64,000 nucleotides of DNA from Blasia pusilla (GCA_050084515.1 CM114271.1:55800001-55864000), one strand, 5' to 3'; shown: positions 1-10,718, numbered from the stretch's first letter. The notes: generated by a model from the letters alone, not told the origin. Numbers and translations: made by a program.

Positions 1-275
1 GTCTAGCAAATGAACAATCTATCGGGTTTTGACAGGTTCCTCATCACCAAAGAATCCTTTTTGAGTTGTATAGCAATCCGTCGCACTTCGACATGTTGCT
101 ATTCTCTCTAGCCAATTGAGCAACCTGTCGTGTTCTGATGGATTGCTAATCACCATAGATTCTTGTTTGATTTCTAAAGCAACCCGTCGGACTCCAAGAG
201 GTTGCTCTTGTGTCTAGCAAAATGAGCAACCCGTCGGATCCCGACGGGTTGCATATTGTGTCACTATATTGAGAG
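1..275. repeat. Cluster of 27-bp palindromic repeats (cluster P1)
   Basis: Several copies of a dyad with arms GCAACCCGTCGG and its reverse complement; the copy at 226-252 has perfect 12-bp arms around a 3-nt centre, others are decayed. The cluster lies just upstream of an acceptor-like CACAG at about 334-338, so it is probably the 3' part of an intron of the methyltransferase-like gene, matching the intron at 22389-22899 of the second copy. Confidence 0.8.
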
Positions 276-338
276 CAGACCAGTGGTCTACTTTCTTTTT
301 ATTTTTGCTAACATTATTTTCCACCTGCTTGTTCACAG

Positions 339-871
339 ATGGACCACTCATTTGTCTAATGCTTTGTTAGGCCCGAGCATAACTTCTAGGTGTTCCAAAT
401 CTCGGGTCTAGTGGATCCATGCTCTGATGGATACAACTTAGATAGTCTCTATAACTCCCACCCACCCACCCACCCCCCCCCCCCGGTGGGAATTTTCATG
501 CAGGAAGGGACCCCCTTACTTGGAGGAAGGGAGAAGTCACCTGCCTTGATGCAAACGCTCATGGAGCTCTGCTCGAGGCCATGTGACTTGGTCTTTGACT
601 TAGTGTGTCTATCAGAGGCGAGTATTAGAGGCATTTGGCAAAGTGGCAAGAACATTCTCTGCCTTGAGGGAAGGCCAAAACTTTTCGACCTTTGCAAAGA
701 GGCAAAGGCGGATTACGAGAGGATAGTGGGAGTATACAACTCGCCTCCAAAGCCAACTGCTCCAGCTCCAGAGCCACCATTGATAGTGACTGGATCTTCA
801 CTTCCTACAATTTCAAAAATCGGAAGAGCAAAGCCGACAGTAATACTGGAAGAGCTCTCGGACGATGACAA
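339..871 (+). pseudogene. Methyltransferase-like exon (motif I region), copy 0
   Basis: Same exon as 22900-23405. The frame opens at ATG 339 after an acceptor-like CACAG, has stops at 357-359 and 387-389, and then reads open to 873. Central part: GDLVFDL type beta strand and loop, then GKNILCLEGR, then LFDLCKEAKADYER, which follows the order of an N4/N6 DNA methyltransferase motif I (usually DxFxGxG) and the strand after it, but the glycine-rich loop is altered. A Pro-rich linker and an acidic end (EELSDDDK) follow, with a GTGAGT donor-like site at 872-877. Relative to the other copy it carries an expanded C tract near 460-486. Degenerate and probably not translated; the methyltransferase assignment is by motif order only. 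Confidence 0.5.
460..486. repeat. Expanded CCCA/poly-C tract
   Basis: A CCCA microsatellite running into about 12 consecutive C sits inside the methyltransferase-like exon. The homologous position in the second copy (about 23017-23025) has only a short C run, so the tract is a local expansion. Confidence 0.8.
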
Positions 872-947
872 GTGAGTTCAAAGATTTATCGAAACTAGCT
901 TGATTGAAGCGTTTTGGAATTGGGATTTACTGGTTTCCAACGGCGGA

Positions 948-1211
948 GCACATATTGATACTGGATGGGTGTCACCTTGGAGAGCATACAAGATTTATTA
1001 TTGGGGAAGGCGTTGGGAATCAAATCATCTTACATGGGACCGTTATGGTGTACTTGGGGGCCAAGGCTCTTGAATTCCCCCAAAATTTTCAAACCCCATC
1101 TACAATCGGCCAGAGGAGCCACTTGTATCCCAAGACATTCCTTTTGTACAAGAACCTAGGAGAGTTAAGAGAAAATTTGTAGATGACGAGGTTGAAGAAA
1201 TCATAGACTAG
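948..1211 (+). pseudogene. C-terminal exon of methyltransferase-like gene, copy 0
   Basis: Frame from GCA 948 to TAG 1209-1211 encodes AHIDTGWVSPWRAYK, then an NRPEEPLVSQDIPF segment and a basic/acidic end ending FVDDEVEEIID. One in-frame TGA interrupts it near 1067. The same exon occurs at 23924-24183 with its own frameshift, and the last few codons recur at 23468-23494. It follows the motif I exon by about 75 nt, so it is taken as the last exon. No domain recognised; the short acidic tail is the conserved part. Confidence 0.5.
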
Positions 1212-1245
1212 ATTAAATGTAAATTTATGAGCTTCCCTCGGATGT

Positions 1246-1251
1246 AATAAA
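1246..1251 (+). terminator. Poly(A) signal of methyltransferase-like gene, copy 0
   Basis: AATAAA in the conserved context ATGTAATAAAGGAC, 35 nt after the stop. The same context follows the other copies at 23531, 24220 and, on the minus strand, 63962-63967, which supports a functional ancestral site. Confidence 0.5.
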
Positions 1252-1374
1252 GGACAAGAAGTTTTTGCACCATGATGGTTTCTGAAAACTTTTGTTGAAT
1301 TGTTCTGCTTCTTTGTCTACAGAGCTCGTTCTTGTCGATTCTGTTGATCTATCTACTCAATGTTGTTTATTTTA

Positions 1375-2300
1375 TAACCCCTCGGATTCCGACGGGTTGC
1401 GAATGAGGTAACAATTGTGCAGACTATTGGATTAGGATCTAGTTGCAAACCACAGCCCAAGTTTGCAACCTTTCGATTTCTGACGGGTTGCAAATGAGGG
1501 ACCAGGGACCGAGTTTGGAATTTCTCAGATTTTGACAAGTTGCACTTCCTGGACAAGGTTTGCAACCCGCCGGAACTCGAAGGGTTGCAAACGAGGGACT
1601 AAGTTCGCGACATGTCCAATTACGATAAGTTGCAAACCAAAGATTAGGTTGCAACCAAGTTTTTTGATTTACTTGAAAAGTACGTGTTTTTGTTTCTCCT
1701 TTAGGTTGTCATTTTTTCCATCTTCCAACTTGTCCGATTTCGACGGGTTGCAAGCCAAAATGGAAGTCGATGATTGAAGATGTATGTAGAAATTCTCAGG
1801 ATTGGGATGTGCGACGGGAAGATAAGCACAACTTATCTTGACGTGTTTTGCAACCCGTCGGATTCAGATAGGTTGCATTTCTCAATGCTGCTTCTGAATC
1901 TCTCCTTTTCAGCCCTTTATGATTTCTTGATGTGATTCAACCAGTCGGATTTCGATAAGTTGCACGTCTAAACTGACTATTGTGAATTTTTGGGATCCTT
2001 CCCTCTATAAAATTTTTATACTTAGGTTATGTCACGTGTAAAAACTCTATTGAGCAGCAGTCGGCATAGCTATTTAACCCTTATGAATCCTAATCCTGTC
2101 ATGCAACCTCTCAAAGTCCAACATGTTACAGGTCTGGATTATTGGCTTGTTGCAGGTCCGAATAATTTCTTGCTATTGCAACCTATCGATTTTTTATGGT
2201 TTGCTTGTGTGGAGGCAACGTGTGGAGGTCTCCTTCTGAGCCCTTTCAACCTTTCGGTTTCCGACAAGTTGCAAGTCCCAAGTACTCACTTCTGTGAAGT
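1375..2300. repeat. Decayed palindromic repeats in 3' flank (cluster P2)
   Basis: About ten half or whole copies of the GCAACCCGTCGG dyad at irregular spacing, many changed in one arm. Otherwise I see nothing in this stretch. Confidence 0.7.
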
Positions 2301-2370
2301 TTAGAGTGCCCAAATTTTGCGTACCTACCAAGGTTATATCACGATTAACAAAATTTTTGTAATGATTTTT

Positions 2371-2425
2371 TCTCAATGCCGGGGACTTTTCCCTTCGAGG
2401 GAGGGAAAAGTCCCCGGCATTGAGA
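2371..2425. repeat. Perfect 23-bp-arm inverted repeat
   Basis: Arms 2371-2393 and 2403-2425 are exact reverse complements with a 9-nt loop. The right arm is the start of the methyltransferase-like exon fragment that follows (frame GREKSPALRKT), so the left arm looks like an inverted copy of that start. Confidence 0.9.
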
Positions 2426-2590
2426 AAGACCCTTGTGAAGCTCTGCTCGAGAATAGGTAACTTAGTCCTAGATCTGGTAAGGGTTTCAAGGGGTGTTAGA
2501 GCAGTTTGGTAGAGTGGAAGAAACATTCTTCCACTTGAGGGAAAGAGGAGGCAACTATTTGCACTCTGTGAAGAGATGCCAACTAATTTG
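2395..2590 (+). pseudogene. Fragment of methyltransferase-like motif I exon
   Basis: Translates to GREKSPALRKTL, CSRIGNLVLDLVRVSRG and SGRNILPLEG, a diverged version of the exons at 339-871 and 22900-23405, with an in-frame TAG in the middle. Third copy of the family in this window, truncated on both sides and preceded by a hairpin. Confidence 0.6.
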
Positions 2591-2649
2591 AGTTGGCGAC
2601 CTATGCTAGTTTTTTCCAGTATGTTGCCATAAATCATCTTTATTTTTAC

Positions 2650-3031
2650 TTTTCCGGTCATTTTTCATCTTCCCTATTTTTCCCTACAATACCAAAATTC
2701 CCCCTATAAATTCGTTGATGATGGGGGATTGGTCTCTCGTGCAGGAGGGAGAAGCAAAACACTCTTGCACTTTCATGATTGATTGTTGACGATAATGTTT
2801 CCATCTTCACATCTTGGTTTGAAAAAATGTGGTTAGATTTTCCCCCAAAGTGGTGCACTTCTTACTCTCTTTAAAAAATTTCTTGCATTTAAAGTAGGGG
2901 ATAAACCTAAAAAATTAATTAAAGTTTTCAAGTGAGTTTAAGGATTTGGCCCTCTTTTTTTTAAGAGAGACTCTGCTCTCTTCCTCTCTTCCTCTCCTCT
3001 CTTACTCTCTCTTGCCAGATTACTAGCCCCA
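2650..3031 (+). repeat. 3' boundary block, diverged copy
   Basis: Ends in a pyrimidine-rich tract (CTCTCTTCC repeats) and then GCCAGATTACTAGCCCCA. The same tract and end (GCCAGAATACCAGCCCCCA) close the blocks at 25270 (+) and 62837 (-). All three lie downstream of a methyltransferase-like gene end and share a GGATTTGGCCC motif before the tract. Sequence after the final A differs in all three, so this looks like a mobile-element edge or a segmental-duplication edge. Confidence 0.55.
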
Positions 3032-3358
3032 CCACAAGGTTCTCAAAAAGAAGTTGGTCATATGGCCTGCGGCATCCTGTATTGTTAAAGATGGACATGC
3101 TACTTTGAGTCCCCAAAACCCAGGCAGTGGTCGTCCGGTCCTTGTAAAGTTCTTATTTAGGAAAGTGCCGCATGCTCTCCTAATGCCATCAGATCCTGCC
3201 TTGCAAGTGGGTCCACGTCCGGGGTTGCTCCGAGATATATGCCACCGTTTCAGGTTGCAATCCACCTCCATGATCGGAATCCCATATTGTTGAACCAACC
3301 CAGCGACTAGATGTTGCGAACTTCCAGCAACGGAGGGCTTTTGAAATAAAGCATTCAC
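3023..3358 (-). pseudogene. 3'-terminal part of MULE-like gene, copy A
   Basis: Contains MEVDCNLKRWHISRSNPGRG and RRACGTFLNKNFTRTGRPLP, which reappear at 57343-57510 on the plus strand in the second copy. It lies in the same orientation directly after the transposase C-terminal exon, so it is either the gene's last coding part or its 3' untranslated region; frames between 3358 and 3500 are broken. It ends where the boundary block begins (3031). Confidence 0.45.
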
Positions 3359-3528
3359 TAATTTTAGAGAAGTTACTCCATCACGGATTTGGAGCAGTCT
3401 GGGGTCCTCGAATACCTGGGCTACGTAATTTCCTCATCCAAATCAATCACCGGATTTGTTCCGCAATGCTGCCTCTTCACTTTCCTGAATTCAAGATACT
3501 TATATGGTCTCCACGAGTCTCGCTCGGA

Positions 3529-3897
3529 CTACTCTACCACCATCTGTATGGGACGTCTTGAAACACGCCCACGAATATCCCCACCAATGTGTACATCTTG
3601 CTCGAGGGGAGTTCCTGCTACGCACCGGTTGAAGGCTTCCACATAGAGTTTTTCATCACCAGATCTCACAACCGATCTGACATAGAGCTCGTAGATCGAA
3701 GGCCCCCTTCCTTTTGTTATGCCTTTTGTGAGGAAGATATGGGATGTTGCAGACTGTAGCATTGCTCTTGCCTGGTCTTGTTGGCATGCCTCCACAAGTG
3801 AAATTCGTTGGCATGCTTGTGACGACCTCCTGGAGGAATGAACACTTTCTGCTCCACTAGTGTTGGGGCAGAGGGCATTTTCATGAATGTTCAATCC
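3529..3897 (-). pseudogene. MULE-like transposase, C-terminal exon, copy A
   Basis: Follows a typical acceptor (TGCAG, complement of 3898-3902). Begins GLNIHENALCPNTSGAESVH; the NTSGAES stretch resembles the conserved T-N-x-x-E-S segment after the catalytic core of MULE transposases. The homologous exon at 57850-58120 (-) starts FNLHENSLCPKTSG with its own stop, so two independently decaying copies support this exon. The rest, through KLYVEAFNRCVAGTP, is not recognisable to me. Confidence 0.5.
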
Positions 3898-4457
3898 CTG
3901 CAATGATGGCAATGTGAGAAAGGAACGAAAATAGCTCATAAGTCAAAGAAATAAGCTACCTGTCGGAACCACACGGGTTGCAAGGCCAAGGCATCCCATG
4001 AACGACTTTGCGACCCTTCGGGTCCCCACGTGTTGCAACACCCGGGAACCACCTATTGCAACCCGTCTAATTCCAACGGGTTGCAAGAACCTTAAGCCAC
4101 TCCGAGCTGGAAGATCCAAGTGCAAGTCATCCGAAACCCATCCGGGTCGAACTATTTGCAGGCCTTGTATACATGCGACTTGCATACTTGTATACGGGTT
4201 GCACCAAAATTCTTGATGCAACCCGTCGGTTTCCGAATGGTTGCACACTCAGGCAACCCGTCTATTTTCGACGGGTTGCACACTCGGGCAACCCGTCTGT
4301 TTTCGACGGGTTGCACACTCGGGCAACCTGTTGCATCCGACAAGTTTCTTGGTTTCTTCCGTTTGAAATCCCTATAGTTCCCACGCTTCTCAACTTGAGC
4401 TACAACTTTTCAAAAAATTCTCAGCGTGAGCTGGACAAGACAAAATAGTGAACTCAC
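3898..4457 (-). other. Intron of MULE-like gene, filled with palindromic repeats (cluster P3)
   Basis: On the minus strand it opens with GTGAGT directly after FMRQ and closes with TTGCAG. Inside lie six or more copies of the GCAACCCGTCGG dyad (3955-4345), three of them in near-tandem at about 4250-4330 with perfect or near-perfect arms. The second copy of the gene has a shorter counterpart at 58120-58348 with one decayed dyad and a GCGAGT donor. Confidence 0.65.
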
Positions 4458-6438
4458 CTGCCGCATGAAGTTTCCCCATTGTCTCAAACGTACAGTCCAC
4501 CAACTCAGCCAAGAGTCTTTGTACTTCCCCTCAATCGCATGCTTCCTCCACCACCCATGAAGTTCTTCTTGGCATTCCATGGCCTGTTTCGAGGTTTTGA
4601 TGTCCTTGCAGCATTGGAGTAGAGTGACATGGTCTGTCCTCTTATTCTCCTTGATGCAAGATTTGGTGTACCGGGTCACAAATTGTTGCCAATGGAAAGC
4701 ATCCGACCTTTCCCTCTCCGGTTGAACCTCTCCACCTCAGAACACTTCCCTGATAGCAATCCACCCAGGTTGTGCATTGTCCGCCATGAACCCATAAATT
4801 TCCGGAGGTGGCCTTTTGTTTTCCTTCACCACCTCCAATAAGAGTAACCAGCACATCTTCAAACTGCCAACGTCTTTTGCTTTTACTTCACAGACAAATA
4901 TAGTTTTGAGTCCCTTCTCCACATGGTCATAAATGTGAGCACCCATTGTAAACCATCCATTCAGCACTCTGAACAAATATCAAAGCTTACCCAGCTGCCG
5001 TAAAGATCTTCCCCTTCCCTCATTCGATCTATAAGATCGAGGCCACTCGACGGACTTGTCGTTGACATTTTGAAGACATAGGCCCTAGATCCCTCGCCTC
5101 CTTGGCCCATGAACTGCCATCTCTGAATGAATGGAAATCTGGAGTTGGCCTTGATTCTGGAGATGGCATCCATTTCGGCCGTCTTTCCATCCAGTACCCG
5201 TATTTGATGTAGCAAATTTCGGAAGCATTCAGAATCAGCGAGAAATGCGAGATTTTCCCAGAGTTGTTTCTCCTCAGCAGCCGTGATCTTGCCTTGTCCA
5301 GTGATTCTAAGCAATTGTTCACAAATTTTTGATGCTATTGTGAGCTTGATCACTCCGGGCTTTGAACCCAGAGAGTTTCTGGAGACCTTGGCCACTTTCT
5401 TCGCCACATCCTCCTTGATGTGTCTCTGAATTGCATCGGTCACAGGATGAGTGTGGGAGCCAACATGAACTACCAGCCTTGTGTACTCTAAGGTGGAGCC
5501 CAAGTCGTGGACAATGAAAACTATGTATGCAGGACACGCTCCAACGCAGAAAGGGGATGCTTGAAAATGCGGACATCGATGGCCTCCCGGAGGTATGGTG
5601 GCACCGACCTCATATGGAGTTTCTACATTCTTGGGGGGGAATTGCAACGTATTGACTTGCCCGTTGCGCTCTAGATACGAGCATGTTGGACTTCTACACT
5701 CTAAGGCTCCAATGCATTGGCGGCGGGAGACAATCCAAGGACCATCTGGAATTGAAGCACTAGTCCGTTGAAGCCTACACCATCGATGACAATCAGACTT
5801 TCTTTCCATACTCTTCAAGCGTCCTCCATCTTTCTTTTGAGCAGGAGCAGCAAGTGGAGGCAACTCAAAATGCAATTACCATTGTATGTGGGCGACAGCT
5901 TGTCGACAAGAATATGCTTGAACATTTTCAAGGCCAGAGATGATAGCAAACTATTGCCTGATACTCGCAAGAGGAACGAGTAGGCAGACAGAGGGCCTGA
6001 TTGGTGTCCGACAGATCCATTGAGGTTGACGACATCCGGAATGTCTTCAGGAAGTACAACATTGTTACGAGCGTGTGAAGTTGGAGTCGATGCCGGATCT
6101 ACTGAGCTAGGAGTTGCAAACGTAGAGCTCGGTGCACTAGGAAATTCTCGACCGTCTACTTGGGAAATTGAGGAATTCAGAGGCAAGCCGTAAACTCTGT
6201 ATTGACCATTTGCTAGAGGTAGGAGATTCCATACTTTACGGTCTCCAATCAATGGCTGGACTGTCTCCCCTATTATGTCCTCCGTATCGTCCACCCTAAC
6301 ATCCTTGGATACAAAGATGGTTCCAATTTGGAGAAGAAATCGAACTGGGAGAAAATTTTCATCCATTGCTATGAAAGACTCACGAGCTTGCGGTCGAACG
6401 ATTTCTGATTGAGGAAGGCCGCTAGATGAGTGCCACAA
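4458..6438 (-). pseudogene. MULE-like transposase, main exon, copy A
   Basis: Domain order on the minus strand: a low-complexity N-terminal part from Met 6438; a Cys/His cluster at about 5715-5450 (CIGALECRSPTCSYLERNG, HRCPHFQ, VHVGSHTHPV) resembling the GCM/WRKY-type zinc finger common in MULE transposases; a helical linker; then a DDE-like core with GSWVSFDIC, EIYGFMADNAQPGWIAIREV and DAFHWQQFV, where D of MADN and the later FHWQ fit the second acidic residue and the C/H motif of the MULE fold. Frameshifts near 5815-5875, 4961-4976 and 4700 break it. Exon ends FMRQ before a GTGAGT donor. Fragments of further copies lie at 49297-49443 and 57140-58420. Family call is by motif; a related KDZ-type transposase is not excluded. 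Confidence 0.6.
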
Positions 6439-6479
6439 GTGAGCTTCACATAATTATCCATTCCCAAAAGATCCAACCA

Positions 6480-6640
6480 AGAGGAGACAGAATAAGAATG
6501 AGGATAAAAATGGGATTGGGAATGAGAATGAGAATGAGAATGTTTAATTTATAGTGAATAGGGACTCACATTCTCTTGACAGAATTTGACTGACAAGATA
6601 AAGTTTGGTAGGTGAGAATGTGTGACATGATGGATTCAAT
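6480..6640. other. Upstream region of MULE-like gene
   Basis: Contains a short GAGAAT tandem (about 6518-6541) just upstream of the presumed MULE start. No clear TATA box or other gene seen. Confidence 0.4.
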
Positions 6641-7253
6641 TTTGTTGCAACTTGGCAGAGTCCGATGGGTTGGAGAATTTGGGAATCAGAGACGTGGGTT
6701 GCGAAGCACCCACTTCTATTTTTTGTTTCCGTGTCCCAATGCAAGTTGGAATCCGTTGGAGTCCGATGGGTTGGTACCCCCTTCTTGCCGACCAATGGTC
6801 TTTTGAGTCGATTTTGCTAGCATCAAACACGAGACATCGCTTGCATTTGCAAAGGCAACCAATCGTTGGGGACTTTTGCGGGATTGTCCAACTTAGGGTA
6901 GATGTTGTGACCCGTTGGATTGCTAAGGGTTGCCTCGGAACTATGCGTTGTCGCATTGTTACCCGAGGGATAGAAAAGCGTGCAATGTGTTGCTAACCGA
7001 CGGATTGCCCTGGTACCTTGCCTATTACCCCAAGATAAGCAAAGCGTGCAACCCGTCGGCCTCCAATGAGTTGCGCGGGTACCGCGCCTTCTTGCCCAAA
7101 GACAGCACAGACGCGCAGCCCGTCCGCCCAGACAGGTTGCGCAAGTGCCTCGCCTTGTAACGCTTACATGAAGGAAGCGTGCAACCCGTCGGCCTTTGAC
7201 GAGTTGCGCGGGTGTCCCGCCTTCTTGCCCAAAGACAGCGGAGGCACGCAACC
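6640..7253. repeat. Palindromic repeat cluster (P4), left half
   Basis: Seven or more decayed dyads of the GCAACCCGTCGG family, here with a longer shared unit (GGAAGCGTGCAACCC then CGCCTTCTTGCC, recurring about every 60 nt). The unit continues at 17958-18310 on the other side of the gypsy element, showing that the two stretches were one array. Confidence 0.75.
7249..7253. repeat. Target-site duplication, left
   Basis: CAACC directly before the LTR start; an identical CAACC follows the other LTR at 17958-17962. The five bases are part of the GCAACCC arm of a palindromic repeat. Confidence 0.9.
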
Positions 7254-8360
7254 TGTAATGTCTAAGTGTTTCTTATTTACAGTCAATTGTAGAGTTCGAT
7301 CCCCAAGAGGATCATTGTTGGATGAAAAGAGAGTATAAGGTGATGATTATGTTGTAAAAGTGTAATTGATTATGTAATTCAATTGTAGTATTCCAGTATC
7401 AGCTTCCGATCCTTCTTAGTACCTATATTTTCTTCTTCAATTCTCTCGAGTGGAGTTTAAAGGACGCTCAGGCAATTTGTTCTCTCATCATCTCGGAACC
7501 TCACAGAGACCTCAAGAATAAAGCTGACTTCTCCTACTTTCGGAACTCAATCCGTCGGGGCAGGTTACTCTCTGTCAAACAGATTTCATACAACTTTATA
7601 TTGATTATTCCATTGATGAGAAAGGTTCGCCTGATTCACTCTTCACTCGGCAGACCCAAAAAGAATGTTCAGACATAAGCATCGCACATCAGAATGAATG
7701 AATGAATGCTTTACTACTCCATCAAGAATTGGAAGACTTCAAAGTATCTACAAGCTCGAGAGGGTACAACTCTCTTGCTCGGACCATTCCTACAGCATAA
7801 GGACGTCATGAGCGAATGATGCTAATAGCTTCTGTCTTGTTTCTTAAATATTCTCGAGAGTAGGATCGCTTCTATGATCCGAAGCATTCTTGATGAAGGG
7901 TGTCTCTTCAATATCTGTAACTACCTAGATCTATGGTTCTCTTAGCTTTTCCTACGATCCCTATGAATCCGCGGTACAAAACTATCCTAACTACCAATTT
8001 GATACAAAGGGTCGCGCCCTTTCCTAGTCTAATTGTTTAAACTATGTGTCGGTTCGAATCTCAATCATGCTGAGCTTCGCTGTGCTAAATTTCCGAAGGA
8101 CGAAGTTCTTCCTTCTTCTTCGTGCTTCGCTCTTCGTGCTTCGCTGAGCTTCGCGTTGATCCTTTATACTTCTTTACAGCTTTTGATTCTCCTCTAAAGC
8201 AAATCCTTGATCTTTATCTCTCTGCCTTGTCTTCGGAGCTTGGTGATTCACTTATTCTTCTTCATAATAATAGATAATCATAATCAAAATCATAATATAC
8301 AAGAGTCTTCGTTGAATAAAAAGATATATTCTTCAAGATTACAAAATTGTGGGTATCACA
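7254..8360 (-). repeat. 3' LTR of element 1
   Basis: 1107 bp, near-identical to 16850-17957. On the minus strand it starts TGTGATACCC and ends CATTACA. A TATAAAGG box lies at 8161-8168 (minus), followed by GCTTCG/CGAAGC-rich sequence. A third, truncated copy in opposite orientation is at 48406-49296. Confidence 0.93.
8161..8168 (-). promoter_or_regulatory. LTR TATA box
   Basis: TATAAAGG on the minus strand about 190 nt inside the LTR; conserved in the right LTR (17762-17769) and in the truncated LTR (48408-48415). Expected place for the U3 core promoter. Confidence 0.5.
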
Positions 8361-8374
8361 TACCCCCTCCCTCA
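8361..8374 (-). other. Polypurine tract of element 1
   Basis: TGAGGGAGGGGGTA on the minus strand immediately upstream of the 3' LTR, the expected plus-strand primer site. Confidence 0.8.
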
Positions 8375-8399
8375 AATGTGAGCCGCCCCGGCGAACACT

Positions 8400-10244
8400 T
8401 CATGATGTATCTGCTATCTCCATAAATGTGTCGTCTAAACTATCAAATTCAGGGGTAGGCACCAAACGGCCATGAATCGTAGAAGGTTTGTTGATAATGT
8501 TAGGGGTATGATTGCGCATTCTTTCTCGCGATTTGTTAACAACTAAGTGACTCCCGAGGACTTCATTCTGGACTAAGACATCAGATGGAGTGAATGCTGG
8601 TAATTCTTCAAGAGTAATGGAAAGAGTGGGTACTACTTCTGGAAGAGATTTAGTATGATTGTCGAATTGGCGCTTCCAATGTTTGTTGATGTAGTCGATT
8701 TCCTCGTTCATCTGCTCTTCGAAGTTCTTGCTTGCTTCGTTGACCAGCTCTTTGACATCGTCCGGATCCATCTGGGCTTCGTTGAGTAGCTTCTCCTCTG
8801 CCTCCAAGACTACGATCCTCCCAGTAGCCTCCGTCCATTGTGCCAATAAGTCTTTGTTCGCTTCTTGATGTTCTTGAAGCAGCTTCGAAGACTCGGCATG
8901 CTGGATCGACAACTTCTTGAATTCGGTGTGAACTGCAGATCGATGTCGATACTTGTTAATGAGGTGCAAAGCCTCCTTGATCTCGCGAAACTAACTGATC
9001 CGCCCCACATTCGAGGTTAAGCGCCAAACTTTCCCATTGGCGTCGCGTTCGTGATTCGTCGACACTGGACCAAGTCGCTCTGAGTTTTGGCGGCGTGGGT
9101 GCGTTTCTTCGAGTTCCTGGTTCCGTATTTGCGATTCGTTTACGCTGCTTACCGATCTTTGTCAGATTGTGGTCTGACGAAGCTTGGGCTCTGCAGTTGA
9201 GGTCGTACAAGCCTTCTAAATAATCGTCCACGGACGCCGTATCCTCGAGTTGAAGAACCTGTAGGAGTTGGTTCATGACGGGAACTGCCAATTGCAAGAA
9301 CCACATCATGTCGTCTGCCGTCTGCGACATGAGACGAAGCGTAGGTTGATGATCCCTTGCCCGCGGGGTCTCGTCGGAATCCTCCTGCATGACAGGTTCT
9401 GAGTCCGGGGGTGATTCAAAATTGACTCGGCCTCGCTTTGGCCGAGGCATTTCGTTGATAGCTTTGTCTTTCTTCAAAGCCGAAGTGTGCGGATGTTGCT
9501 GAGGTGCTTCGGAGGGCGGGGTGACTTCGCGGCTACCCTTGGTACTAGTTGCGCCTTTCCGTGGTAGTCGGACGGGGGTCACTTGCGTCCAATCTAACGC
9601 CTCCTCTGCGGTCAATTCCTGCTTGTGAATATAAAGGTGAATCAAGAAAGGAGATAGGAAGGACTTCGTGCTTGGATGAAGCAAGTCCACCATTCCTCGT
9701 ACGTGCCCGTCCACAAAAGCAACAAAGTCGACTCCTGGGGCTTCGGGGTCAAGGTGTTGATTCCAGAGGATGTAGCACATCTTCAAGATCTTGTTCGAAA
9801 GATAGTAAGAACGAGCGGGATAAAACAGGGTCATCAGATGTTTGCAAAACTGACCAAAGACGGGCGGAGAGAGTGACGAAGCCTTGTAGCCGTTCCTGCC
9901 CAGGCGCTCAGACGTGACACAGCCGAGTGCTAAAAGATCTTCATGTTTGACGAGCAACTCCGTGTCATACTCGTACTCTGGCGCAGCCGGGAGCAGATAA
10001 GTTGCTCTCGCCGTCCGCCCGTCGGTGTTGGGGTGAGCTCGACATCAAGATCCTTCTTGCAAAATTTGGTGACTGCATACGCCGAGCGAAGCTTGCCCAG
10101 GAGTCCTCCGGATGTTAGAGTCCAATTGGCTTGAAAGAAAGTTGCCAACGATCGCTCCTCCAGCGCTTCGATCAGCTCCGATGACAGCTTGACCGTCGGC
10201 ATCGCCGCGCTTCGCAGAATGGGTGTGGCGTCTTCGCGAGGCAT
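8400..10244 (-). pseudogene. Extra open region (ORF3) of element 1
   Basis: Three overlapping frames, 10244-9930, 9957-8956 and 8985-8400, join by two frameshifts into one protein of about 600 residues. The first third is helical and globular-looking (SSELIEALEERSLATFFQAN; YLSNKILKMCYILWNQHLDP). The middle is Pro/Ser/Thr-rich and charged (PRPKRGRVNFESPPDSEP). The last third is a coiled coil (EFKKLSIQHAESSKLLQEHQ and LLNEAQMDPDDVKELVNEAS) followed by a disordered tail. It sits between integrase and the 3' LTR, where Tat/Athila-type elements carry an env-like or additional ORF. No transmembrane segment or signal peptide visible, so env is unlikely. Function unknown. Confidence 0.6.
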
Positions 10245-10429
10245 GTTGCTAGGTCAATCTCGATGGACACCGCGCTTTGGCCTGCTACGCAACTTTGTGG
10301 TGATCCCGTCCATGAAAATACCCGCTTGGGTACGCCAGACTGCTCTTATAGTCCGCTCCCCCCCTGTCCGTTCTTGGTCGTGGCGCCGGGGCTGTAACAA
10401 GAAAGTGGGCGCTTCGCCACGCTTCCCCT

Positions 10430-10690
10430 TCCTATCTTCCTGCGCTTCGCTGCTTCGCGAAGCATGGGCTGTCTGGAACCTCGGTGCTTCGCTACTTCGC
10501 GGAGCACTGTATATTTTCTGTGCTTCGTGACTTCGCGAAGCATCAGATATCTATATCTTCGTAGCCGTGACTTCGCGAAGCATCAGATATCTTTCGGCTT
10601 AGCCGTGACTTCGCGAAGCATCAGATATCTTCGCAGGCGTGACTTCGCGAAGCATATATATATGATAACCCGTGACTTCGCGAAGCACGG
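10430..10690. repeat. TGACTTCGCGAAGCA palindrome array
   Basis: Six to seven copies of a GCTTCGCGAAGC-type dyad, the later ones in units of 33-40 nt that share CGTGACTTCGCGAAGCATC and AGATATCT. Located between the integrase stop (10719) and the start of ORF3, inside the retrotransposon. Shorter CGAAGC/GCTTCG runs also occur in the LTRs. Confidence 0.85.
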
Positions 10691-10718
10691 GGCGTTCGCC
10701 TACCCCCTTCGTCATGTT

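Noticed and set aside
3690-3860. Plus-strand similarity between 3700-3850 and 57900-58050 taken as a plus-strand gene
   Set aside because: The matching frames and splice sites lie on the minus strand in both copies (transposase C-terminal exon).
8044-8062. Pol III B-box-like GGTTCGAATC inside the LTR
   Set aside because: No A box or cloverleaf at the right distance; it is part of the LTR sequence and recurs in each LTR copy.
8400-10244. Retroviral-type envelope gene
   Set aside because: No signal peptide, transmembrane segment or cleavage-site pattern; the C-terminal part is a soluble-looking coiled coil.
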